NCBI RefSeq assembly: GCF_028010285.1 | Contig: NZ_CP116304.1 | Coordinates: forward strand, 1,070,501 to 1,134,500 | From: Pseudomonas sp. Q1-7 | Lineage (GTDB): Bacteria > Pseudomonadota > Gammaproteobacteria > Pseudomonadales > Pseudomonadaceae | Reading direction: 5' to 3' | DNA length: 64,000 nt | Shown here: in pieces, positions 1 to 8,616 of the stretch | Layout of the letters: the number at the start of each line of letters is the position of its first letter | How positions within the stretch are numbered: the first letter of the stretch is position 1 | Notes under the pieces: model-generated | What the model was told of the DNA's origin: nothing | Database searches by the model: none | Seen by the model: the letters and a program-made list of their open reading frames with translations, nothing else | Translations under genes and position numbers: made by a program

Positions 1-977
1 GCCAGGCGCGCGGGGTCGAGGAAATCATCCTGGGTCGCGAGTTCCCGCAGCAGGCCGGCGCGGGCACCGTCGATACCCAGCTGGCTGTGCAGGTGCTTGG
101 CCATGGAGCGCGAGCCGCGTGGTCGCGCCAGGGCCTTGGCCACCTTGTCCGGCGGCTGGTTGGGCAGCAGGTCGAGGTACAGGGTGGCGCTGCCTTCGGC
201 CTCGATCCGCTCGCGGATGGCGGCGGAGAGGGCGTAGATCAGGCTGCCTTCGACGCCCGTGGCGGTGAGCACGAACTCGCCCTGGCGCGGCGGCTGCTGA
301 TCCAGGCGGATGGCCACGGGCTTGATCGGCGCGCCGGCGAATTTCTCCTGCAGCAACGGGCTCCAGCCGTCCACCTCGAAGCCGCAGTTGCTCGGTTGCA
401 AGGGCGCGATGGCGACACCCTGGGCTTGCAACAGCGGTACCCAGGCGCCGTCCGAACCCAGTCGCGCCCAACTGCCGCCGCCGAGGGCGAGGATGCAGGC
501 ATCGGCCTGCACCGTGGTTTCGCCGTCCGCCGTGGCGATGCGCAGGGCGCCGCCGTCGTCCCAGCCGAGCCAGCGACTGCGGGTGTGAATCGCCACGCCC
601 TGCTCGCGCAGGCGCTTGAGCCAGGCCCGCAGCAGCGGGGCGGCCTTCATGTCGGTGGGAAAGACCCGCCCCGAGCTGCCGACGAAGGTGTCGATGCCCA
701 GGCCGTGAATCCACGCACGCAGCTCTTCGCCAGCGAAGTGCTCCAGCAACGCGGCCACTTCCTCACGGCGCGCGCCGTAGCGTGCGATGAACGGGGCCCT
801 GGCTTCGGAGTGGGTGATGTTCATTCCGCCGACGCCGGCCAGCAGGAACTTGCGCCCCACCGAAGGCATGGCATCGAACAGCTCCACCCGCGCACCGCCT
901 GCGGTCAGGACTTCGGCGGCCATCAGGCCGGCAGGGCCGCCGCCGATGACGGCGACGAGGGGGGCGGAGTCTTTCAT
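1..977 (-). CDS. HI0933/YhiN-family flavoprotein (partial, 3' end outside window)
   Basis: FAD-dependent oxidoreductase of the BaiN/YhiN/HI0933 type. The ATG at 977 gives an N-terminal Rossmann dinucleotide motif (IGGGPAGL, residues 11-18), followed by the family signature GRKFLLAGVGGMNITHSE, near residues 41-58. 325 residues are visible and the frame is open to the window edge; the family is usually about 390-420 aa, so roughly 70-90 residues are missing. The substrate is not known for this family. The gene stands alone, transcribed away from the neighbouring deacetylase with a REP palindrome between them. Confidence 0.85.
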   Translation of the reverse strand, partial: MKDSAPLVAVIGGGPAGLMAAEVLTAGGARVELFDAMPSVGRKFLLAGVGGMNITHSEARAPFIARYGARREEVAALLEHFAGEELRAWIHGLGIDTFVGSSGRVFPTDMKAAPLLRAWLKRLREQGVAIHTRSRWLGWDDGGALRIATADGETTVQADACILALGGGSWARLGSDGAWVPLLQAQGVAIAPLQPSNCGFEVDGWSPLLQEKFAGAPIKPVAIRLDQQPPRQGEFVLTATGVEGSLIYALSAAIRERIEAEGSATLYLDLLPNQPPDKVAKALARPRGSRSMAKHLHSQLGIDGARAGLLRELATQDDFLDPARL

Positions 978-1057
978 GGGGATTGGTCGGACAGGAATGG
1001 GGAGGGCGCATTCTACCGGACCGCGAGGCGTTCGGAGGATGGGGTGTCGGCTTTGCG

Positions 1058-1093
1058 GCGATGGGTTTCGCTGCGCTCTACCCATCCTACGGC
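1058..1093. repeat. REP palindrome (GATGGGT...ACCCATC family)
   Basis: Single copy of the palindrome whose arms read GATGGGT and ACCCATC, ending in CTACGG. The same sequence is arrayed around the RAYT gene at 52.8-54.6 kb and recurs at 25.6 and 56.9 kb. It lies in the gap between two minus-strand genes. Confidence 0.8.
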
Positions 1094-1104
1094 GCTATAG
1101 GACT

Positions 1105-2028
1105 TCAGCCGCCCAGCCCCATTTCCCGCCAGACTCGATCCGCGCTGTGATGGAGGATGCCATGGCGGCGGGCGAGGGCGGCGCGGTCCTTGTCGTAGCC
1201 GCCGCCGATCAGGCCCACCACCGGGATGTCGCGGGACAGGCACTGGCGGATCACCCGCTCGTCGCGCTCGGCCACGCCGGCATCGGTGAGTCGCAGGTAG
1301 CCCAGGGCGTCGTCCTTGTGCACATCGACGCCGGCGTCGTAGAGCACCAGGTCGGGCTGGTAAAGCGGCAACAGATAGTTCAGCGCGTCGTCCACCACCC
1401 GCAGGTAGTCGGCGTCGCCCATGCCCATGGGCAGGGGAATGTCCCAGTCGCTTTCGGCCTTGCGCGCGGGGAAGTTCTTTTCGCAGTGCAGGGACACGGT
1501 GACGGCTTCCGGCGTGTCGGCCAGCAGCCGCGCGGTGCCGTCGCCCTGGTGCACGTCGCAGTCGAAAATCAGCACCCGCTGCACCTTGCCCGCCGCCAAC
1601 AGGTAGCGGCTGATCACCGCCAGGTCGTTGAAGATGCAGAAGCCCGACGCATGATCGAAATGCGCATGGTGGGTGCCGCCGGCCAGGTGGCAGGCCAGGC
1701 CGTGCTTCAGGGCCAGGTCGGCGGCCAGCAGCGAGCCGCCCACCGCGCGTACGGTGCGGCGCGCCAGGGGCGGGCTCCAGGGCAGGCCGAGGCGGCGCTG
1801 TTCCTCGCGGCCGAGTTCGCCTGCGAGGAAACGCTGGATGTAGTCTGGGCAATGAGCCAGGGCCAGTACCTCGGCTGGGCAGATAGCCGGCCGGTGCAGG
1901 TGCTCGTCGGTGGCCAGTCCGCTGTCCAGCAGGTGCTCGTAGAGCAGGCGGAACTTCTCCATGGGGAAGCGGTGCTCCGCCGGGAACGGCGGGCTGTAGT
2001 CGTCGTGGTAGACCAGTGGCAGGAACAT
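1105..2028 (-). CDS. Histone deacetylase family protein (class II-like amidohydrolase)
   Basis: Zn-dependent deacetylase fold, 307 aa from the ATG at 2028. Catalytic features are visible: a His-His pair in GGTHHAHFDH (about residues 118-126), the zinc-binding D-x-H in DCDVHQGDGTA (about 156-166), and YDAGVDVHKDD later. Bacterial members remove acetyl groups from acetylpolyamines or acetyl-lysine; the substrate cannot be read from sequence. It is divergent from a GNAT acetyltransferase with only about 70 bp between the starts, so the two may share a control region. The frame extends upstream to 2547 but that part is the antisense of the GNAT gene and is not expected to be translated. Confidence 0.9.
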   Translation of the reverse strand: MFLPLVYHDDYSPPFPAEHRFPMEKFRLLYEHLLDSGLATDEHLHRPAICPAEVLALAHCPDYIQRFLAGELGREEQRRLGLPWSPPLARRTVRAVGGSLLAADLALKHGLACHLAGGTHHAHFDHASGFCIFNDLAVISRYLLAAGKVQRVLIFDCDVHQGDGTARLLADTPEAVTVSLHCEKNFPARKAESDWDIPLPMGMGDADYLRVVDDALNYLLPLYQPDLVLYDAGVDVHKDDALGYLRLTDAGVAERDERVIRQCLSRDIPVVGLIGGGYDKDRAALARRHGILHHSADRVWREMGLGG

Positions 2029-2098
2029 CGATGGGCACTCGGGAGCATCACGGCGGCAGTATGATGGGGGCCTCTCGCCGCGCTCAAGAGAACCGCCC

Positions 2099-2659
2099 GT
2101 GTCTCCGATAGAACTCGATACCCCGCGCCTGCGCCTGCGCACCTGGCGTGACGACGACCTCGCGGCCTTCGCCGCGCTCAACGCCGACCCCGAGGTGATG
2201 CGGCATTTCCCCGCCTGCCTTGGCCGCGAGGACAGCGATGCCCTGGCGGCGCGTATTCGCCGGCATTTCCAGGACCACGGCTTTGGCCAGTTGATCGTCG
2301 AGCGGCGCGAAGACGGTGCCTTCGTCGGCGTGCTCGGCCTGCAGAACGTCAACTTCGAGGCGCCGTTCACCCCGGCGGTGGAGATCGGCTGGCGCTTCGG
2401 GGCCGGCCACTGGGGGCAGGGACTGGCCTGCGAGGCCGCCCAGGCGGTGCTGGCCTTCGCCTTCGAACGCCTGCTGCTGGCCGAGGTGTTGGCCTTTACC
2501 GTGCCGGCCAACCAGCGCTCCTGGGCGCTGATGCTGCGCCTGGGCATGCAGCGCGACCTGGACGGCGACTTCGAACACCCCCTGTTGCCCGAGGGCCATC
2601 CCCTGCGCGGCCATGTGCTTTATCGACTGGGCCGCGCGCAGTGGGAGGCGCTGCGATGA
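2099..2659 (+). CDS. GNAT family N-acetyltransferase (RimJ/RimL-like)
   Basis: 186 aa acetyl-CoA-dependent transferase. It opens with the RimJ/L-type phrase TPRLRLRTWRDDD, then VEIGWRFGAGHWGQGLACEA, in which the acetyl-CoA pyrophosphate loop (Q/R-x-x-G-x-G/A) is replaced by G-HWGQGLA as is usual for this subfamily, and NQRSWALMLRLGM near the C-terminus. The start is GTG at 2099; the ATG codons at 2061 and 2064 are out of frame. Its stop overlaps the ATG of the next gene (ATGA), so the two are translationally coupled. The substrate is unknown. Confidence 0.88.
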   Translation: MSPIELDTPRLRLRTWRDDDLAAFAALNADPEVMRHFPACLGREDSDALAARIRRHFQDHGFGQLIVERREDGAFVGVLGLQNVNFEAPFTPAVEIGWRFGAGHWGQGLACEAAQAVLAFAFERLLLAEVLAFTVPANQRSWALMLRLGMQRDLDGDFEHPLLPEGHPLRGHVLYRLGRAQWEALR

Positions 2660-4260
2660 GCGATGGCGTGCGGGCCTATCACGAACTGAGCAAGCACCGC
2701 CCGGACCGTTTCGCCCCCGGCCCCGGACAGCTGGACTGGGCCACTCAGCCGGCGCCCTTTCGCCGCTACCGGGGGGCGCCGTTGCTGGAGCTCTGGCACC
2801 GCCCGCTGGAAGAGACGCCACCCTATGACGCCGTGTTCGCCGGCCCCCTCGACGAGCCGGCGCCGCTGGACCGCGCCAGCCTGGCGCAACTGCTCTACGA
2901 CAGCCTGGCGATTTCCGCCTGGAAAGAGGCCGGCGCCAGTCGCTGGGCGCTAAGGGTCAACCCGTCCTCCGGCAACCTGCATCCCACCGAGGCCTACCTG
3001 CTGGTGCCGGCCGGCGCGGTGACGGAAGGCGCGCTGCTGGCCCACTACGCGCCGGATGTCCACAGCCTGGAGGTACGCGCCGAACTGCCCGCGCCCCTGG
3101 CCGCGCAACTGAGTGCCGCCCTGCCGGCGGGCGGCTTCCTGCTCGGCCTGGCCAGCATTCCCTGGCGCGAGGCCTGGAAGTACGGCGAGCGCGCCTACCG
3201 TTACTGCCAACACGACCTGGGCCATGCCCTGGCGGCCCTGGCCATCGCCGCCAGCGCCCTGGGCTGGCAGGTAAGGGCCTTGGGCGGCGTCGCCGAAGAG
3301 GCCCTGGACGCGCCGCTGGGTCTGGATCGCCCCGGGTTCGTCGAGCGCGAGTGCGCCGATGTGCTGCTGTGGATAGGTCCGGCGCAGGCACGCGAGTTCG
3401 AACTCCCGGCGACGCTGCTGGAGGGTGTCGCCGCGCTGGCGCTGCAAGGCACGCCGAACCGGCTGTCCCGCGAGCAGCGTCATTGGCCGGAGCTGGACCG
3501 CGTCCATGGCCTGTGTCGGGCACCACGCCTGCCCCTGGCCGACTGGCGCGCGGCGGCTGCCGGCGCCGCTGTGGATAACCCCGGACTGCCCTTGCGTCCG
3601 CTTCTGCACCGGCGGCGCAGCGCGCAGTCCATGGATGGCCGCAGCGGCATCCAGGCCGAGTTGCTGCTGGCCTGGCTGCGTCGGCTGCTGCCGGCGAACT
3701 CGCCGGTGCCCTTCGCCAGCCTCGCTGCGCCCCGGGTGGACCTGCTGCTGTTCGTTCATCGCGTGCAGGGGCTCTCGCCAGGGCTCTACTGGCTGGCGCG
3801 CGGTGCTGCCCCCGAGGGCGAGCTGGCGGTCGGCCTGCGCGAGGATTTCCTCTGGCAGCGGGCCAGCGACGAGCTGCCGCTTTTCCGTCTGCTGGAAGGC
3901 GACGCCCGTGGTTTGGCGGGTTTCCTGTCCTGCGGCCAGGAGATCGCCTCCGACGGTTGCGTCGCCCTGGCGATGCTCGCCCGCTTCGACGCCGCACTGG
4001 AACAGGGCGCCTGGCTCTATCCCCGGCTGTACTGGGAGTGCGGGCAGATCGGCCAACTGCTCTACCTGGAAGCCGAGGCCGCGGGACTGTCCGGCACCGG
4101 CATCGGCTGCTACTTCGACGATTCGGTACATGAATTGCTGGAAATCGCCGACAGTCGTTGGCAAAGCCTTTACCATTTCACCATTGGCCGCGCGCTGTGG
4201 GACGAGCGCCTGACGACGCTGCCGGCCTATCCCGAATTACGAAGACCGCCCCGGCCATGA
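2656..4260 (+). CDS. SagB/ThcOx-type nitroreductase-family oxidoreductase
   Basis: 534 aa protein with two nitroreductase-like halves. The first carries RVNPSSGNLHPTEAYLLVP (about residues 101-119) and the second LHRRRSAQSMDGRSGI (about 317-332), both typical of FMN-binding SagB/ThcOx proteins. In natural-product clusters SagB-type enzymes oxidise azolines, but no YcaO or precursor peptide gene is nearby, and this long two-domain form is common as a stand-alone gene in Pseudomonas, with unknown substrate. The ATG at 2656 overlaps the upstream GNAT stop. The in-frame ATG at 2641 lies inside the GNAT gene. Confidence 0.82.
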   Translation: MSDGVRAYHELSKHRPDRFAPGPGQLDWATQPAPFRRYRGAPLLELWHRPLEETPPYDAVFAGPLDEPAPLDRASLAQLLYDSLAISAWKEAGASRWALRVNPSSGNLHPTEAYLLVPAGAVTEGALLAHYAPDVHSLEVRAELPAPLAAQLSAALPAGGFLLGLASIPWREAWKYGERAYRYCQHDLGHALAALAIAASALGWQVRALGGVAEEALDAPLGLDRPGFVERECADVLLWIGPAQAREFELPATLLEGVAALALQGTPNRLSREQRHWPELDRVHGLCRAPRLPLADWRAAAAGAAVDNPGLPLRPLLHRRRSAQSMDGRSGIQAELLLAWLRRLLPANSPVPFASLAAPRVDLLLFVHRVQGLSPGLYWLARGAAPEGELAVGLREDFLWQRASDELPLFRLLEGDARGLAGFLSCGQEIASDGCVALAMLARFDAALEQGAWLYPRLYWECGQIGQLLYLEAEAAGLSGTGIGCYFDDSVHELLEIADSRWQSLYHFTIGRALWDERLTTLPAYPELRRPPRP

Positions 4261-4291
4261 CCGGGGCGGCTGCCTTGCTGAGGAGAATGTC

Positions 4292-5161
4292 ATGACCCAG
4301 GTGCTCGACGAGCTGGTCGCGCTGCTGAGCCTTGAATCCATCGAAGAGAACCTGTTCCGTGGCGTCAGCCAGGACCTCGGCTTCCGCCAGCTGTTCGGCG
4401 GCCAGGTACTCGGCCAGTCGCTTTCCGCCGCCAGCCAGACGGTGGAGCCGGAGCGCCATGTGCATTCCCTCCACGGCTATTTCCTGCGCCCCGGCGACGC
4501 CACCCTGCCGGTGGTCTATTCGGTGGAGCGGGTGCGCGATGGCGGCAGCTTCAGCACCCGCCGCGTCACCGCTATCCAGAAGGGCCAGCAGATCTTCACC
4601 TGCAGCGCCTCCTTCCAGCAGGACGAAGAGGGCTTCGCACATCAGTTGCCCATGCCCGAGGTGCCGGGCCCGGAAAACCTGCCCAGCGAGTTGGACCTGG
4701 CGCGGAAGAATGCCCACCTGCTGTCCGAGCGGGTGCGTGACAAGTTCCTCTGCGCCAAGCCCATCGAGATCCGCCCGGTCACCCTGGAGAACCCCTTCGA
4801 TCCGGCGCCGGGCGAGCCGGTCAAGTACGTCTGGTTCCGCGCCGACGGCAGCCTCCCCGACATTCCGGCGCTCCACAAGTACATCCTCGCCTACGCCTCG
4901 GACTTCGGCCTGCTCACCACCTCGATGCTGCCCCACGGCGTGTCGGTGTGGCAGAAGTTCATGCAGGTGGCCAGTCTCGACCATGCCCTGTGGTTCCACC
5001 GTGACCTGCGTGCGGACGACTGGCTGCTCTACGCCATGGACAGTCCCTGGGCGGGTAATGCCCGTGGATTTTCCCGTGGCAGCATCTTCAACCGCGCCGG
5101 CCAACTGGTGGCCTCGGTGGCCCAGGAAGGCCTGACGCGCCTGCGCGAGGACTGGAGGTGA
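4292..5161 (+). CDS. tesB: Acyl-CoA thioesterase II
   Basis: Double hot-dog thioesterase of 289 aa, the usual TesB length; hydrolyses medium and long acyl-CoAs in the cytoplasm. The N-terminal hot-dog carries FGGQVLGQSLSAA and HSLHGYFLRPGD. Of the E. coli catalytic set Asp204/Thr228/Gln278, Asp204 (AYASDFG) and Gln278 (SVAQEGL) are at identical positions, while residue 228 is Ser, a conservative change. A strong ribosome site (GAGGAGAA) precedes the ATG. Its stop overlaps the GTG of the HAD gene, indicating coupled translation. Confidence 0.95.
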   Translation: MTQVLDELVALLSLESIEENLFRGVSQDLGFRQLFGGQVLGQSLSAASQTVEPERHVHSLHGYFLRPGDATLPVVYSVERVRDGGSFSTRRVTAIQKGQQIFTCSASFQQDEEGFAHQLPMPEVPGPENLPSELDLARKNAHLLSERVRDKFLCAKPIEIRPVTLENPFDPAPGEPVKYVWFRADGSLPDIPALHKYILAYASDFGLLTTSMLPHGVSVWQKFMQVASLDHALWFHRDLRADDWLLYAMDSPWAGNARGFSRGSIFNRAGQLVASVAQEGLTRLREDWR

Positions 5162-5760
5162 GCGAAACCGGTCTCGCGCAGTACCGCCACTGGGTGTTCG
5201 ACATGGACGGCACCCTGACCATTGCCGTGCACGACTTCGCCGCCATCCGCGAGGCGCTGGACATTCCGCCGCAGGACGACATCCTCCACCACCTGGCCGC
5301 CCTGCCCGAGGCTGACGCCGCCGCCAAGCATGCCTGGCTGCTGGAGCACGAGCGCGAGTTGGCGCTGAACGCCCGACCCGCCGCCGGGGCGTCGGACCTG
5401 GTGCGCGAACTGCACCGGCGCGGCTGCCGGCTCGGCATCCTCACCCGCAACGCCCACGAACTGGCGCTGCTCACCCTGCAGGCCATCGGCCTCGGCGACT
5501 GCTTCGCCACCGAGGACATCCTCGGTCGCGGCGAGGCGCCGCCAAAGCCCCATCCGGGTGGTTTGTTGCACCTGGCCGAGCGCTGGCGGATCGAACCCCG
5601 GCAACTGGTGATGGTGGGGGACTACCGCTTCGACCTCGACTGCGGCCGCGCGGCGGGCGCGGGCACCGTGCTGGTGAACCTGCCGGAGAACCCCTGGCCG
5701 GAGCTGGCGGATTGGGTGGCGCGGGATTGTGGGGAGTTGTTGGGGATGGTGGAGGGGTGA
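5158..5760 (+). CDS. HAD-superfamily hydrolase (phosphoglycolate phosphatase-like)
   Basis: 200 aa. Motif I is FDMDGT with the nucleophile Asp15 and general acid Asp17; motif II is LGILTRN; motif III/IV lies in PKPHP and VGDYRFDLDCGRAAG. A helical cap is inserted after motif I, as in subfamily IA. The GTG start overlaps the tesB stop. Substrate unknown; a small phosphorylated metabolite is the usual target. Confidence 0.88.
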   Translation: MSETGLAQYRHWVFDMDGTLTIAVHDFAAIREALDIPPQDDILHHLAALPEADAAAKHAWLLEHERELALNARPAAGASDLVRELHRRGCRLGILTRNAHELALLTLQAIGLGDCFATEDILGRGEAPPKPHPGGLLHLAERWRIEPRQLVMVGDYRFDLDCGRAAGAGTVLVNLPENPWPELADWVARDCGELLGMVEG

Positions 5761-5792
5761 GGGAGGTATCGAGCTAGAGGTGGCACGGATTG

Positions 5793-5833
5793 CCCCCTCT
5801 CCCGCTCGCGGGAGAGGGCGGGGGGAGAGGGTG
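5793..5833 (+). repeat. Hairpin repeat CCCTCTCCC/GGGAGAGGG, copy 1 (left of DUF559)
   Basis: 41-bp element: a 9-bp stem CCCTCTCCC / GGGAGAGGG with loop GCTCGC, followed by C, GGGGGG and AGAGGGTG. It is identical base for base to the copy at 6275-6315, and together they bracket the DUF559 gene. Variants occur at about 6.2, 23.5, 34.1 and 49.4 kb. Confidence 0.9.
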
Positions 5834-5853
5834 TAAGCGAGCAAGGAGGCTCA

Positions 5854-6192
5854 ATGGAACTCAAGCACTATGCCAAGGCACTGCGCAGCAATATGACCGA
5901 GGCCGAGCGTCATCTCTGGTACCACCTGCGTGGTCATCGTTTCCTCGGACTCAAGTTCAAGCGGCAGAAGCCCATGGGGCACTACATTGTCGACTTCATC
6001 TGCATCGAGCGGCGGCTAGTGATCGAACTGGATGGCGGGCAGCACCAGCAACAAGCGGTATGGGATGCTGAGCGAGACCGCTGGTTAATGGAACAGGGGT
6101 ATCGGGTGTTGCGTTTCTGGAATCATGAGGTGCTGGGTGAAACGGACTCGGTGCTGGAGGCCATCAGACGAGCCGTGATCGACGTCGGCTGA
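5854..6192 (+). CDS. DUF559 endonuclease-domain protein (Vsr-like fold)
   Basis: 112 aa. Members are predicted PD-(D/E)XK nucleases related to very-short-patch-repair endonuclease. Visible core: GHYIVDFICIERRLVIELDG with Asp47, Glu59 and Asp60, then GGQH (His64), and GYRVLRFWNHEV. Length matches the family (about 110-130 aa), so it looks intact. A good ribosome site (AAGGAGG) precedes the ATG. The gene sits alone between two identical 41-bp hairpin repeats, with spacings of 20 bp before the start and 82 bp after the stop. Function in the cell is not established. Confidence 0.88.
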   Translation: MELKHYAKALRSNMTEAERHLWYHLRGHRFLGLKFKRQKPMGHYIVDFICIERRLVIELDGGQHQQQAVWDAERDRWLMEQGYRVLRFWNHEVLGETDSVLEAIRRAVIDVG

Positions 6193-6230
6193 CCCTCTCC
6201 CCAGCCCTCTCCCACAGGTGGGAGAGGGAG
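6192..6230 (+). repeat. Hairpin repeat variant immediately after DUF559
   Basis: Diverged member of the CCCTCTCCC/GGGAGAGGG family (stem with loop ACAGGT) starting at the DUF559 stop codon; it may also act as a weak terminator. Confidence 0.7.
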
Positions 6231-6274
6231 TGGTTCGTGCCATGGGGAAAAGTCGAGCCGGGCGCCGACCAGGC

Positions 6275-6315
6275 CCCCCTCTCCCGCTCGCGGGAGAGGG
6301 CGGGGGGAGAGGGTG
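6275..6315 (+). repeat. Hairpin repeat CCCTCTCCC/GGGAGAGGG, copy 2 (right of DUF559)
   Basis: Identical over 41 bp to 5793-5833 and in the same orientation, ending 8 bp before the ypfJ stop codon. Direct identical copies flanking one gene suggest either recent gene capture or repeat homogenisation. Confidence 0.9.
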
Positions 6316-6322
6316 AAAGGTC

Positions 6323-7195
6323 TTACAGTCTCGCCGTCGCAAAGGTATCGCACCTCCCCACTTCGCCCTTCTCGAATCCCACCTTGAACCAGCGCACCCG
6401 CTGCTGGGACGTCCCGTGGGTAAACGAGTCGGGCACCACCTGGCCGCGAGCCTGGCGTTGCAGGCGGTCGTCGCCGATGGCGTTGGCGGCGTTGAGGGCT
6501 TCTTCCAGGTCGCCGGGTTCCAGCCAGTCCAGACGCTTCTGCGCGTGGTAGGCCCAGACGCCGGCCAGGCAGTCGGCCTGGAGTTCCTGGCGCACCAGCA
6601 GGCCGTTGTCGCCTTCCACTTTCTCGCCCCGCTGGCGGGCAGCGTTGATCCTGGCGGAAACGCCCAGCAGGGTCTGCACGTGGTGGCCGACTTCGTGGGC
6701 GATCACGTAGGCCTGGGCGAAGTCGCCGGCGGCCTTGTAGCGGCTGGCCAGTTCCTCGAAGAAGTCCAGGTCCAGGTAGACCTTGCGATCCCCCGGACAA
6801 TAGAAGGGGCCCACCGCCGACGAGGCGAAGCCGCAGGCCGACTGCACGCCGCCGTTGAACAGCACCAGCGTCGGGTCCTGGTACTGGCGGCCGGCGGCCT
6901 GGAAGAGGGCGCGCCAGGTGTCCTCGGTGTCGCCGAGGATGGCACGGACGAACTCGCGTTCTTCCGGCGTGCCGGTGGGCATGGCCGATTGCTGCTGCGG
7001 GTTGATCGAGGCGCCCTGCTGGGTGATTTCACCGAGGATCTGCAGCGGGTCTTCGCCCATCAGCAGCGCCACGACCACCACTATGGCGATGCCGCCAAGG
7101 CCCAGGCCCTTGCCGCCGCCCAGGCGCATGCCGCCACGCCCCATGCCTCCGGCGTCTTCTACGTTGTCGCTGCGACGCGCACGTTGCCAGCGCAT
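6323..7195 (-). CDS. ypfJ: Neutral zinc metallopeptidase family protein (YpfJ)
   Basis: 290 aa with a Gly-rich basic N-terminus, one membrane segment (GIAIVVVVALLMG, about residues 35-47) and a periplasmic metallopeptidase-like domain containing HEVGHH (about 167-172), the zinc-binding HExxH. C121 and C133, in CGF and FYC, are conserved in the family. Substrates are unknown. Monocistronic. Confidence 0.92.
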   Translation of the reverse strand: MRWQRARRSDNVEDAGGMGRGGMRLGGGKGLGLGGIAIVVVVALLMGEDPLQILGEITQQGASINPQQQSAMPTGTPEEREFVRAILGDTEDTWRALFQAAGRQYQDPTLVLFNGGVQSACGFASSAVGPFYCPGDRKVYLDLDFFEELASRYKAAGDFAQAYVIAHEVGHHVQTLLGVSARINAARQRGEKVEGDNGLLVRQELQADCLAGVWAYHAQKRLDWLEPGDLEEALNAANAIGDDRLQRQARGQVVPDSFTHGTSQQRVRWFKVGFEKGEVGRCDTFATARL

Positions 7196-7264
7196 GACCG
7201 CTCTCCGTTCGACAGGCGAGTTATTCAGTGTTGACGCTGGCGGCAGGCGCCGCCAGCCCGGTCG

Positions 7265-8119
7265 TCAGCCCAGCGCTGTCACGGCCGGCAGCAGGCGGGC
7301 CTGGGCGAGCAGCTGCACCTTGCCGCCCACCTGTACATGACCGGATTCGCTGACACGGACGTCCAGCCGGCTCGGGCGGCCGAGGAAGCGGCCCTGGGCC
7401 AGGGTGAAGGCTTCTCCACGGCGTTCCAGGCCCTGGGCCACGCGCCAGGCGGCCACCGGGCCGGCGGCGCTGCCGGTGGCGATGTCTTCCACCACGCCGA
7501 GCGGGTCCCAGGTGCGGCCTTCGCGTGCGTCCACATCCATCAGGAAGACGAACGCCGCGCCGATGCCGGCCAGGGCGTCGTCCAGCATCTCGCGCTGTTT
7601 CGCCGAGGCCAGGCCGGCGGCGGTCACCGGCAGCAGCAGATAGGGCAGGCCGGTGCTCACCACCTGGGCCGGGTAGCGTGCATCGCGCGTGCTGCCGAAG
7701 GCGGCGGCGAAAGCGTCGGCGCGGGCGTCGTCCAGCACCTGACCGAACGCCGCCGGCCCCTGGTCCATTTCGGCGTAGAAACCCTTGTCCAGGCGGCGGG
7801 TGGCAATGCTCACCTGCTTTTCCGGCAGCCGCAGCAGCCAGTCGGCCGAGGCTTCGCGGGTGTGCAGGTGATGCAGCAGGGCGGCGGCGCCGAGGATCGG
7901 GTGGCCGGCGAAGGGCAGTTCCTCTTCCACCGTGAACACACGGGCGGCGAAGGCGTTGGGGGCTTCCAGCGGCGCCAGGAAGATCGATTCGAACTGCCGC
8001 AGCTCGCGGGTCAGTTCCTGCATGGCGGCGGCAGAGAGACCGCGGCAATCGGGGAAGACGGCCAGGCCGTTGCCGGCCAGGACTCGTTCGGCGAATACAT
8101 CGACTTGCCAGTAATCCAT
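7265..8119 (-). CDS. PhzF-family isomerase
   Basis: 284 aa, full length for the PhzF/diaminopimelate-epimerase-like fold. Key motifs: VDVFAERVLAGNGLAVF at the N-terminus, catalytic Glu44 in QFESIFL, AGHPILGAA, and GVVEDIATGSAAGPVAAW. Such proteins isomerise or racemise small metabolites; only true PhzF makes phenazine and no phz genes are present. The start at 8119 has a GGAG site six bases upstream; an ATG at 8131 would add four residues. Confidence 0.9.
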   Translation of the reverse strand: MDYWQVDVFAERVLAGNGLAVFPDCRGLSAAAMQELTRELRQFESIFLAPLEAPNAFAARVFTVEEELPFAGHPILGAAALLHHLHTREASADWLLRLPEKQVSIATRRLDKGFYAEMDQGPAAFGQVLDDARADAFAAAFGSTRDARYPAQVVSTGLPYLLLPVTAAGLASAKQREMLDDALAGIGAAFVFLMDVDAREGRTWDPLGVVEDIATGSAAGPVAAWRVAQGLERRGEAFTLAQGRFLGRPSRLDVRVSESGHVQVGGKVQLLAQARLLPAVTALG

Positions 8120-8181
8120 TTCGGGCTCCATGGAAAGCGAAACGGCCGCATCGGCGGCCGTCGGATTGGGCGGGAGAAGGC

Positions 8182-8616
8182 TCAGCGCGCAGGATACTCG
8201 CTGAGCACGCTCTGCTGGCCATTGCTGGCGACGCCTATGACCTGGTAGGCGTCGTGGCGGTCGCCCATTTCCATGCCGGGGGAGCCGATCGGCATGCCGG
8301 GGACGGCGGCGCCCAGCTGGTCGGGACGCTCGCGCAGCTTGAGCACGTCGCTGGCCGGCACGTGGCCTTCGACGAACTTCCCGTCCACTACGCCGGTGTG
8401 GCAGGAACCGAGGTTGTAGGGCACGCCGAGGCGGGTCTTCACCGCCGCCATGTTGGACTCCTCGTGATCGCGCACTTCGATGCCGTTGTCGCGCAGGTGG
8501 CTGATCCAGGCCTTGCAGCAGCCACAGTTGGGGTCGCGGTAGACGTCCATGGCGACCGGTTCGGCGGCCTGGGTGATGCCGGCGAGCAGAGTGGTGGTGA
8601 GGAGAAGAGCGCGCAT
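8182..8616 (-). CDS. DUF411 metal-binding periplasmic protein
   Basis: 144 aa with a Sec signal peptide (MRALLLTTTLLAGITQAAE). Motifs DPNCGCCKAW and GSCHTGVVDGKFVEGHVP match DUF411, a thioredoxin-like family often found in copper-resistance loci. AAGGAG lies ahead of the ATG at 8616, so the longer frame to 8649 is unlikely. No copper operon genes are nearby; a role in copper or other metal handling is inferred from the family only. Confidence 0.88.
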   Translation of the reverse strand: MRALLLTTTLLAGITQAAEPVAMDVYRDPNCGCCKAWISHLRDNGIEVRDHEESNMAAVKTRLGVPYNLGSCHTGVVDGKFVEGHVPASDVLKLRERPDQLGAAVPGMPIGSPGMEMGDRHDAYQVIGVASNGQQSVLSEYPAR

